Of a stretch of 8,923 nucleotides of DNA, positions 1 to 6,302 are shown one piece after another. A program made the translations under genes and the position numbers. The stretch's first letter is position 1, and every line of letters starts with the position of its first letter. The notes beneath the pieces were generated by a model. That model was not told the origin of the DNA and searched no databases. It worked only from the letters and a program-made list of their open reading frames with translations. This DNA comes from Savagea sp. (lineage in GTDB: Bacteria > Bacillota > Bacilli > Bacillales_A > Planococcaceae): NCBI GenBank assembly GCA_030146155.1, contig JASLCF010000019.1, forward strand, positions 1 through 8,923, in the 5' to 3' direction.

Positions 1-8
1 AAACACGT

Positions 9-14
9 TATAAT
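9..14 (+). promoter_or_regulatory. Candidate sigma-A -10 box for the five-gene unit
   Basis: A perfect TATAAT lies at 9-14. Transcription would start near base 20-22, giving a leader of about 30 bases before the TTG start at 53 and leaving room for the ribosome binding site at 35-44. The matching -35 box would lie outside the window, so the promoter cannot be confirmed. Confidence 0.5.
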
Positions 15-34
15 AGAAGCTAATGAGTGAGAGT

Positions 35-44
35 AAGGAAGGAG
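35..44 (+). promoter_or_regulatory. Ribosome binding site that decides the deacetylase start
   Basis: AAGGAAGGAG sits 8 bases before the TTG at 53. The in-frame ATG at 23 lies upstream of this site, has no ribosome binding site of its own, and would fall almost at the predicted transcription start. TTG 53 is therefore the better start. It also gives a clean lipoprotein signal peptide beginning MKWFHW. Confidence 0.75.
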
Positions 45-52
45 TTTTCGTA

Positions 53-970
53 TTGAAATGGTTTCACTGGGTGTTATTCACTCTTTTATTCATCAGTCTA
101 GCTGCCTGTACGCAAGTCAAGCAGCCTGAAGAGGAAGAAGTGCAACCCGAGAAAGTAGAACAGTCGGCACCATTGCCACAACAAGAGTTTGTGCCTGTAC
201 TGATGTATCATACATTTGAAGAGAGTCCAACATTTGAGGGGATCAATGTCAATCACGAACAATTTGAATCCCACTTGAAATGGTTAAAAGAAGAAGGCTA
301 TACAACCATTTCGAATGAACAGTTAGCAGCCTATATGAAAGGCGAACTTGAACTGCCAGAAAAAGCGATTCAACTGACAATTGATGATGGGTATCAATCG
401 GTTTACGATACAGCTTATCCTCTATTAAAACAATACGGTTTTGAAGCAACATTATATGTGATTACCAGTCATATTCAAAGTGGAGAGCGTTTTGGCGTTC
501 CTATGGCAAACTGGGAACAATTAAAAGAAATGAGTGACTCCAATGTGATTCATATCGGTAGTCACACGCATGATTTACACTGGAGAGGCAACGTTAATGA
601 GCCTGGTTTTGAAGCAATGACATTAGGAGAAGATAAGGATGGAAAAGTTTTGTCACCCGACGAACGTGTTACTTATCTAGAAAAAGATTTGACTGAAGCC
701 CATGAATTGATTAAAGAAAAAATCGGAGTGGAGCCTAAGTCTTTTGCTTACCCTTATGGTGCCTATGATGAAGTCGTTGAGCGTGTAGTGGCTTCATTCA
801 ATTATTTAACAGTACCGACTGTTGAGCGAGGCGTAAATCGGGTGGGAGATTCTCCTGCGCGTGTGAAACGTTATAATATGAGTGGCTTTGTAGATATGGA
901 GCGTTTTAAAGCAATCGTGAATGGACAAGTTGCGCAAGAAGAAATGAATAATAAAGGAGAGAAGAAATAA
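53..970 (+). CDS. Lipoprotein polysaccharide deacetylase (PF01522, PgaB/IcaB-like motif layout)
   Basis: The family removes N- or O-acetyl groups from surface polysaccharides in a metal-dependent reaction outside the cell. From TTG 53 the protein has 305 residues. A signal peptide ends in lipobox LAAC with C19 as the lipidated cysteine, followed by an acidic Glu/Pro-rich linker (about 25-45). The catalytic NodB-type domain shows VPVLMYH (about 47-53), motif 1 TIDDG with D111/D112, motif 2 with H171 and H176, and motif 3 YPYG (233-236). The two histidines are five residues apart, as in PgaB-type de-N-acetylases, rather than four as in peptidoglycan deacetylases such as PgdA. This favours an exopolysaccharide or wall polymer as substrate over peptidoglycan. 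The substrate itself cannot be read from sequence. The stop codon directly abuts the next gene's ATG, consistent with co-transcription with the glycosyltransferases. The frame is intact. Confidence 0.88.
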   Translation: MKWFHWVLFTLLFISLAACTQVKQPEEEEVQPEKVEQSAPLPQQEFVPVLMYHTFEESPTFEGINVNHEQFESHLKWLKEEGYTTISNEQLAAYMKGELELPEKAIQLTIDDGYQSVYDTAYPLLKQYGFEATLYVITSHIQSGERFGVPMANWEQLKEMSDSNVIHIGSHTHDLHWRGNVNEPGFEAMTLGEDKDGKVLSPDERVTYLEKDLTEAHELIKEKIGVEPKSFAYPYGAYDEVVERVVASFNYLTVPTVERGVNRVGDSPARVKRYNMSGFVDMERFKAIVNGQVAQEEMNNKGEKK

Positions 971-2515
971 ATGCCTGAACATTTTTTAGAGTCATTACGT
1001 CAAAAAATTAAGTCGTCTCATCGTTACACATTTTTTGGCACATTATTAATTGGTTTTTTAGCACATGCTTATATGTTCTTGAATCGATTTCCGAACCATG
1101 ACAGTTTACATAATATCTATAGTACCCAAGCAAAAGTCAGCTCAGGAAGGTTTTTCTTAGGCCCAGCAAGCGGTTTAAGTAGTTACTTCGATTTGCCATG
1201 GGTTATTGGCTTATTTTCATTATTCTTTTTAGCACTAACTGCGGTATGTGTTGTCGAATGGTTTGAAATTAAACATCGTACAACGATGTTACTTATTGGT
1301 GGAATTATTGTTGTTTTTCCAAGTGTGACTTCGACATTTGCTTATATGTATACGGCTGATGGTTACATGCTAGGGACACTTTTTGTGATTTTGGGGTTAT
1401 ACCTTGTTAGTCGTTTTCGTTTTGGCTGGGTAATCGCTTCAATACTCATTATGTTATCGATAGGTGTTTATCAAGCAAATATAGCGGTAGCCATGAGTTA
1501 TATTACAATTTATTTGGTTTTTCAGATTTTCATCAAGGGAATCGATTGGAAAACATTGCTCTTATTAATTAGTAGATATGCAATGACTCTTGTTTTAGGG
1601 ATGTTGGGTTACTTAGGTGCATTTAAGCTATACACATCTGTCTTTGGTGTAACGATTACTGACTATCAGGGATTAAATGACGTAGGCAGTGTAGGATTAG
1701 CTCATATTCCGACCATTCTTGACCATATTCGCCATGATCTTAAAGTCTTTTTCTTTTCTAATCGTTATATTGGCGATGGTTCATTTAATTTATTTGAATG
1801 GTTAAATATCATCATGCTTCTCTTGTTAATTGTAGCTCTCGTGATTTGGTTCATAAAAAATAAGCTTTATGTTAAACCTGTTCAACTGATTGCTGCAATG
1901 TTGATGTTTTTAGTCTATCCAATTAGCCTTTATGTAGTATATTTCACTTCTCTTCAAGTTGAATATCATATGTTAATGGTATTTAGCATTAGTTCGGTAT
2001 ATATACTGGTAGCAGTGTTTTATGACAATGCGATCAAAGTTAGAATACCTGTAATTCGCGGAGTTTATAGTTGGATAGCATTAAGTGTATTAGGAGCCAC
2101 TGTTTTTAACTTTGCTTTGATAGCGAACATTGCTTATTTCAATATGGAGTTAAGAACTGAGAAGACTTTAGCAGTGGGCAATCGGATAGTCGATCGAATT
2201 GAACAATTAGAAGAATTCGATGATATTACAACCTTAGCAGTTCACGGACGTGTACAATTAAAGTCAGGATTATCATCAGGAACCATTCCAAATAAAATTC
2301 CAAAGATGATTGGAATGATGGGAGAGTCCTTATTGGCTTACCCAGCACATTATGCATCTTTAATGGAGAATTATTTAGGGTTTCCTTTAAAACAAGCAGA
2401 TGCAGATTATTATGAATGGTTACAAGAGCAAGAATGGTTTAAGGAGATGCCGATATGGCCACATCAAGATTCGTTATATGTGGATGGAGAAACAGTTGTC
2501 ATTAAGTTTCAATAA
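971..2515 (+). CDS. GtrII-type multipass membrane glycosyltransferase (PF14264-like)
   Basis: This 514-residue polytopic protein resembles the Glucos_trans_II family, which transfers a sugar from polyprenyl phosphate to a glycan on the outer face of the membrane. About ten to twelve hydrophobic segments span residues 20-390, followed by a mostly soluble tail (about 391-514). Family-like signatures include NHDSLHN with D44 in the first loop, the likely catalytic acid by analogy with GT-C enzymes. Others are SSGRFFLGP (about 57-65), the YMYTADGYMLG segment (about 118-128) and SIGVYQAN (about 163-170). The ATG follows the upstream stop with no gap, and AAAGGAGA at 953-960 is its ribosome binding site. 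The expected donor-making partner is the GtrB-like gene at 5261, three genes downstream. The acceptor could be a secondary wall polymer, teichoic acid or S-layer glycan; the sequence does not say which. Family call is from memory of motifs. Confidence 0.8.
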   Translation: MPEHFLESLRQKIKSSHRYTFFGTLLIGFLAHAYMFLNRFPNHDSLHNIYSTQAKVSSGRFFLGPASGLSSYFDLPWVIGLFSLFFLALTAVCVVEWFEIKHRTTMLLIGGIIVVFPSVTSTFAYMYTADGYMLGTLFVILGLYLVSRFRFGWVIASILIMLSIGVYQANIAVAMSYITIYLVFQIFIKGIDWKTLLLLISRYAMTLVLGMLGYLGAFKLYTSVFGVTITDYQGLNDVGSVGLAHIPTILDHIRHDLKVFFFSNRYIGDGSFNLFEWLNIIMLLLLIVALVIWFIKNKLYVKPVQLIAAMLMFLVYPISLYVVYFTSLQVEYHMLMVFSISSVYILVAVFYDNAIKVRIPVIRGVYSWIALSVLGATVFNFALIANIAYFNMELRTEKTLAVGNRIVDRIEQLEEFDDITTLAVHGRVQLKSGLSSGTIPNKIPKMIGMMGESLLAYPAHYASLMENYLGFPLKQADADYYEWLQEQEWFKEMPIWPHQDSLYVDGETVVIKFQ

Positions 2516-2529
2516 AGGGGGAGGAGCAT

Positions 2530-3639
2530 TTGGCACAAGCAACAAAAGAAAGAATTGACTCATTAAAATTTATGCGAGTGATTGCGATGACTCTAGTTGT
2601 GGTCATTCATGCGACAGCTGTAGGCGTCTCGCAGCTCACTCCTGACCACCCCCTGTATCCTTTATATTTAATGTTGAATCGATTCACAAGATTCGAAGGG
2701 GCAGTTTTTGTCTTCTTAAGTGGTGTCGTTCTCTTTTACAACTATGAGCAAAGACCATTCACTAAAGCAACTTGGTCTCGATTTTATAGGAAACGTTTTT
2801 TATATATCCTCGTGCCTTTTTTATTATGGTCAGTCTTTTATGAGTTCTTTTCTTATTATCTAGGAGCACGTTCTTTTCAATCCGTGCCTTTCATGATAAA
2901 GAATATCGTACTTGGACAATCTTATTATCAATTGTATTTTATCTTAATTTTAGTTCAACTTTATTTTTTATTACCTGTCTTTATTTACATGATTCAAAAA
3001 AGTGTGTTGATAAAAAAATATTTATGGCTTCTGGGCTTTACAGTAGAAGTAATCACTCAAGTTTGGTTAAAAGATTGGATTACTCTTCCTTTCACTCCAT
3101 TTACGATGTTTATTGGAAGCTTCTTACTAGGTGGTTGGGTCGGTATGTATTACCAAAGGACAAAGAAGCAATGGACATTTGCACAGCTAATGACAGCATC
3201 CATCGGTGTTATACTGTTAGGCGTCATGTATACGTATGGTTATGTCCAAAGGAATGTGCTCGGTATAACGGATATCCCCTACTACTTATTTAAAACAGAA
3301 TCCATTATTTACTTTCTGTTAACTTGTTATGTATTGTTTAAATGGAGTTTATACTGGGAAGTAACTGGGTCTGAAAGAATGAATCGTTGCGCAGAAAACT
3401 TAAGAATCTATTCATTTGGTTTTTATTTAGTTCATCCATTGATGTTATCGCTCTGGGAACGAGTATTTGTTTCATCATCAGGATTGGAATTTCATTTATT
3501 TATATTCATCAGGCTTGCACTGACTTTGTTAAGTACTTATCTATTCATTCGATTGATTCATTATTTATTTCCACGTGCTTGGTGGTTCTTTGGTAATCTA
3601 CCCGCACGCGTTCCGAAATCAAAAGGAGGAGCTGTATGA
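2530..3639 (+). CDS. Acyltransferase-3 family membrane O-acyltransferase (PF01757)
   Basis: This 369-residue integral membrane protein belongs to the family that moves acetyl or succinyl groups onto sugars (OafA, WecH, IcaC). Hydrophobic segments cover most of the length, about ten in all. Conserved features are IDSLKFMRVIAM (9-20) leading to the essential-type histidine H27 in VIHA, FLSGVVLFY (62-70), the basic RFYRKRF run (84-90) before LVPFLLW, and a late LVHP (300-303). The start is TTG at 2530, preceded by a GGGGGAGG-type ribosome binding site (about 2517-2526). No better ATG lies nearby, and the protein begins just before the conserved IDSLKFMR stretch, as the family does. Its TGA overlaps the next gene's ATG in an ATGA arrangement, so the surface protein downstream is probably translationally coupled to it. 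Inferred role: O-acylation of the same glycan that the GtrII/GtrB pair decorates. The acyl donor and acceptor are unknown. Confidence 0.88.
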   Translation: MAQATKERIDSLKFMRVIAMTLVVVIHATAVGVSQLTPDHPLYPLYLMLNRFTRFEGAVFVFLSGVVLFYNYEQRPFTKATWSRFYRKRFLYILVPFLLWSVFYEFFSYYLGARSFQSVPFMIKNIVLGQSYYQLYFILILVQLYFLLPVFIYMIQKSVLIKKYLWLLGFTVEVITQVWLKDWITLPFTPFTMFIGSFLLGGWVGMYYQRTKKQWTFAQLMTASIGVILLGVMYTYGYVQRNVLGITDIPYYLFKTESIIYFLLTCYVLFKWSLYWEVTGSERMNRCAENLRIYSFGFYLVHPLMLSLWERVFVSSSGLEFHLFIFIRLALTLLSTYLFIRLIHYLFPRAWWFFGNLPARVPKSKGGAV

Positions 3640-5249
3640 AAAAAATCACTTTTATTTTTATAATAAGTCTTTGCTCATTTCTGGTTAGATTACCTGTTGC
3701 AGAAGCCAACATGATTTACTCAGATGTCCCTAAAAATGCTTATTATTATGAAGCAACTGTTGATTTACTTGACTCTAAAATTTTAATTCGCCCAGGTCCA
3801 TTATTAAAGCCGGCAGAGATAGTATCTCGTGGAGAAGCAGCTATATTCATGTCGCGAACGATTGATGCACTTCATTTACAAAAAGAAAAATATCATATGC
3901 AACCCTTTTATTTTAAGGATGTCAAAGTGGATGATCCGCTTTATCCACATGTCATTAAAATGAGTGGTTATGGCGTGATGAAAGGATGGAAACCGAACGA
4001 ATTTGGGAAAAATGGGAAATTGACACGTTCGCAAGCAGTGAAATTACTTGCTGAAACGTTCGAAATTCCACTTCATTCTACAAAGCATTATTATCCGGAT
4101 GTGCCAAAACAAGCAGATTATGCGAAATATGTGAATAGATTACATGAAATCGGTGTGATTGAGGGCTCGAAAGGAAAATTTATGCCAGCAGCCTATTTGA
4201 CACGATCACAGTGGTTGGCTATGATTCACCGAGTAAAAACATGGGATGCCAATCGAGACGATGATAAAAAGGGAGTTCCTTTTGTTAATCATCCTAACCA
4301 ATTATTTCTTGAAGATGCAAACCAATTAGCTAACAATTGGAAGAAGTATCAACCGACTTATCAAGGGTTCATTTTCAGCCAGTTGCCACAAATTGAAGGC
4401 AATTTTCGTGCAGGTCAGTTGCGCCCTGGTTTTATTGAAGACGGCTTGAAAGCAGTGAAATTTGTGCGTTCGATAGCAGGCTTATCGACAACTGTTCGTT
4501 TAGACCCCGTGTTTAATGAAGAGGCACAAGCCGCAGCACTTGTATTGGCTGTACGAAATGAAGGCCTTTCTCACTATCCTCCAGCTATTAAAGGCATGGA
4601 TAAAACTTTATTTAATAAAGGCTACCAGGGAGCATCTACTTCAAATATTGCCTATGGTTATTGGTCTTTTGATGATAGTGTGTTATTTGGCTACATGGCA
4701 GATGAAGACGATATAAACAGAGAAGATGTGGGGCACCGATTATGGATGTTGAATCCGCATTTACAAAAGGTAGGTTTTGGTTTTGTGGAGAGTAAAGAGC
4801 CGAAACGACCTTACTCAGCAATCAAAGTAGTAGATGATCATGAGATAGAACTGGCGAATAGCCCATCAATAATCACTTGGCCAACCGCAGGCGCTTTCCC
4901 TTATGAAATGCTGAAGCTACCTGTGAGCTCGAATACTTTACCGTGGTCTGTGAGCTTTTCTGAGGATAAATATAAACAACCAAATATGAAAGAAGTCCAT
5001 GTAGAGTTAAAGAGACTAAGGGACGGTAAGAAATGGGTATTTAATAAAGATAGACAAGACGGCTTTTTTAAAATCTCATCATCAGGGATAGGTAAAGTAG
5101 GGCATACTTTAATTTTCCAACCGACTCATACGATTTATCCGCTAGTAAAAGGAGATATTTTTCAAGTCAATATTAAAGGGTTAAGAGACAGTGAAGGAAG
5201 AGCCGCTACTTATCAATATCAAGTTTTATTAGTAGGCTTAAACAAATAG
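3636..5249 (+). CDS. Secreted wall-anchored protein: three SLH domains, CAP/SCP domain, C-terminal beta domain
   Basis: This 537-residue exported protein has a signal peptide of about 24 residues ending AEA. Three SLH domains (about 26-77, 91-144, 151-203) carry the motif variants SRGEA, TRSQA and TRSQW. SLH domains bind secondary cell-wall polymers, usually pyruvylated ones. A CAP/SCP-PR1 domain (about 265-395) shows SHYP with H313, SNIAYGY (336-342) and GHRLWMLNP with H367, as in bacterial surface CAP proteins. The Glu usual in the GENIA motif is Ser336 here, so the classical His-Glu metal site is incomplete. A beta-rich tail (about 408-537) begins near ITWPTAGAFP, a layout seen in other S-layer-type CAP proteins. 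AAAGGAGGA (3622-3630) lies within the upstream gene, and the ATG overlaps that gene's TGA. The molecular function of bacterial CAP domains is mostly undefined, so I give none. Its place inside a glycosylation operon is the striking point. Confidence 0.88.
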   Translation: MKKITFIFIISLCSFLVRLPVAEANMIYSDVPKNAYYYEATVDLLDSKILIRPGPLLKPAEIVSRGEAAIFMSRTIDALHLQKEKYHMQPFYFKDVKVDDPLYPHVIKMSGYGVMKGWKPNEFGKNGKLTRSQAVKLLAETFEIPLHSTKHYYPDVPKQADYAKYVNRLHEIGVIEGSKGKFMPAAYLTRSQWLAMIHRVKTWDANRDDDKKGVPFVNHPNQLFLEDANQLANNWKKYQPTYQGFIFSQLPQIEGNFRAGQLRPGFIEDGLKAVKFVRSIAGLSTTVRLDPVFNEEAQAAALVLAVRNEGLSHYPPAIKGMDKTLFNKGYQGASTSNIAYGYWSFDDSVLFGYMADEDDINREDVGHRLWMLNPHLQKVGFGFVESKEPKRPYSAIKVVDDHEIELANSPSIITWPTAGAFPYEMLKLPVSSNTLPWSVSFSEDKYKQPNMKEVHVELKRLRDGKKWVFNKDRQDGFFKISSSGIGKVGHTLIFQPTHTIYPLVKGDIFQVNIKGLRDSEGRAATYQYQVLLVGLNK

Positions 5250-5260
5250 GAGGAAATCAA

Positions 5261-6187
5261 GTGAAGCTTTCAATTATTGTGCCTTGTTTTAATGAGGAAC
5301 AAGTTTTACAACAATTTTTTGAAGAGATTCAAAAAGAGATGCTACATTTAAATCAATCCTATGAATTACTTTTTATAGACGATGGGAGTATGGATCAGAC
5401 GATTGAAATCATTCAGTCACTAGCCCATAGACATCAAGAAGTTTCTTACGTATCGTTTAGTAAGAATTTTGGCAAAGAGGCAGCGATGTTAGCAGGCTTA
5501 ACCTATGCTTCAGGTGAGCTTGTAGTCATCATGGATGCGGATTTACAACATCCGCCACATCTACTTGGTCCGATGCTTCAAAAACAGCAAGAAGGTTATG
5601 ATCAAGTCATTGCAAAACGTTCGAGAACAGGAGACGCTAAGGCAAGAACATTACTGAGTCAGTTATATTATAAGTTAGTGAATGGCTTGATGGACGTAAA
5701 ATTAGAAGACGGTGTTGGAGATTTTCGTTTACTTAGTCGTCGTGCAGTAGATGCTTTATTAAGTCTTCAAGAGTATAATCGATTTTCAAAAGGGTTATTT
5801 TCCTGGATAGGTTTTGAAGAAGCGGTCATTGAATACGAGAATGTGGTCAGAGAAGAAGGACAAAGTAAATGGAGTTTTAGAAGCCTTGTAAATTACGGCG
5901 TGGACGGTATTTTGTCTTTCAACAATAAGCCTCTTCGCATTGCGATTTATTTAGGATTGTCAATTACAGTAGCCTCGTTATTGTATGTTGTAGTCATGCT
6001 ATTTAGTATCAGCTTTAATGGAATTGATGTCCCTGGCTATTTTACAACACTTTCAGGAATACTTTTTTTAGGAGGAATTCAATTATTTTTCCTTGGTATT
6101 ATTGGTGAATATATTGGTCGTATATACTATGAAGTAAAAAGAAGACCTCACTTTATCATTGCAGATAAAAAAACACAGAAAAAATAA
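5261..6187 (+). CDS. GtrB/CsbB-type polyprenyl-phosphate glycosyltransferase (GT2, DPM1-like)
   Basis: This 308-residue enzyme should move a sugar from a nucleotide donor to undecaprenyl phosphate on the cytoplasmic face, making the lipid-linked donor for a GtrII-type transferase. The GT2 domain (1-220) shows IIVPCFNEE (5-13), FIDDGS with D40/D41, SFSKNFGKEAA (65-75), the metal-binding MDADLQHP (91-98), GDFRLLSR (153-160) and SKWSF (202-206). Two membrane helices follow (about 226-248 and 262-286), and the family's GEYIGRIYYEVKRRP signature closes the domain (282-296). Length and layout match GtrB, CsbB and YkoT. The start is GTG 5261, seven bases after AGGAGG, which overlaps the upstream stop. 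It is the last gene of the unit, followed two bases later by the terminator. The sugar (glucose, GlcNAc or other) cannot be decided from sequence. No GtrA-like flippase gene adjoins it. Confidence 0.92.
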   Translation: MKLSIIVPCFNEEQVLQQFFEEIQKEMLHLNQSYELLFIDDGSMDQTIEIIQSLAHRHQEVSYVSFSKNFGKEAAMLAGLTYASGELVVIMDADLQHPPHLLGPMLQKQQEGYDQVIAKRSRTGDAKARTLLSQLYYKLVNGLMDVKLEDGVGDFRLLSRRAVDALLSLQEYNRFSKGLFSWIGFEEAVIEYENVVREEGQSKWSFRSLVNYGVDGILSFNNKPLRIAIYLGLSITVASLLYVVVMLFSISFNGIDVPGYFTTLSGILFLGGIQLFFLGIIGEYIGRIYYEVKRRPHFIIADKKTQKK

Positions 6188-6188
6188 A

Positions 6189-6247
6189 GAAAAGTGTGCG
6201 TAGAATTGTGAACAATCACAAGATACCTTGCACACTTTTCTTTTTTT
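6189..6247 (+). terminator. Branched intrinsic terminator after the five-gene unit
   Basis: The outer arms GAAAAGTGTGC (6189-6199) and GCACACTTTTC (6230-6240) are perfect 11-base complements, followed by seven T (6241-6247). The 30-base interior holds a second perfect hairpin, TTGTGA (6206-6211) and TCACAA (6216-6221) around an ACAA loop. The A-rich run on the left side means it could also work on the minus strand, but no convergent gene lies in the window. Confidence 0.88.
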
Positions 6248-6256
6248 CTATATTCT
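6228..6256 (+). promoter_or_regulatory. Weak candidate promoter for the autolysin, overlapping the terminator
   Basis: Only about 40 bases separate the terminator from the autolysin's ribosome binding site, so any promoter must overlap the terminator or be absent. TTGCAC (6228-6233) and TATTCT (6251-6256) are 17 bases apart; TATATT at 6249-6254 is an alternative -10. Matches to consensus are poor (3/6 and 4/6). The alternative is read-through from the upstream operon. Confidence 0.2.
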
Positions 6257-6287
6257 TAAAGCAATAGTGATTGAAAAAATAGTCACG

Positions 6288-6296
6288 AAGAGGAGG
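6288..6296 (+). promoter_or_regulatory. Ribosome binding site that decides the autolysin start
   Basis: AAGAGGAGG sits 6 bases before the TTG at 6303. The reading frame is open back to an ATG at 6228, but that codon lies inside the terminator right arm. It would also add 25 residues in front of an otherwise normal signal peptide. TTG 6303 is the start. Confidence 0.85.
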
Positions 6297-6302
6297 ATTA
6301 CT

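Larger units (their letters stand above)
53..6187 (+). other. Putative five-gene envelope-glycan tailoring operon
   Basis: Five same-strand genes follow one another with junctions of 0, 14, -4 and 11 bases, each with its own strong ribosome binding site. There is no internal terminator, and a branched terminator closes the unit at 6189-6247. The order is deacetylase, GtrII-like transferase, acyltransferase-3, SLH-CAP surface protein, GtrB-like transferase. Co-transcription is inferred from spacing. The shared role in decorating a wall polymer is inferred from the families. The unit might begin further upstream, but the TATAAT at 9-14 suggests it starts here. Confidence 0.75.

Noticed and set aside
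23..52. ATG start ten codons upstream for the deacetylase
   Set aside because: It precedes the only ribosome binding site, lies nearly at the predicted transcription start, and puts charged residues (MSESKEG) in front of the signal peptide. TTG 53 fits better.
249..452. Minus-strand open frame of 67 codons
   Set aside because: It lies within the deacetylase coding region, has no recognisable family or ribosome binding site, and is a shadow of the real gene.
3024..3596. Two plus-strand open frames (89 and 69 codons) inside the acyltransferase gene
   Set aside because: They are out of frame with a well-conserved gene, and their translations resemble no family. Treated as shadows.
53..3639. 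An ica/pga (PNAG) biosynthesis operon
   Set aside because: Deacetylase plus acyltransferase-3 is suggestive, but there is no processive IcaA/PgaC-type synthase. The glycosyltransferases present are GtrII-like and GtrB-like instead.
4516..4821. Short open frames on both strands inside the SLH-CAP gene
   Set aside because: They overlap the conserved CAP domain coding sequence and have no independent evidence.
6228..6302. ATG start 25 codons upstream for the autolysin
   Set aside because: The codon is inside the terminator hairpin with no ribosome binding site. The real site (6288-6296) serves TTG 6303, where a standard MKKYLIIPF signal peptide begins.
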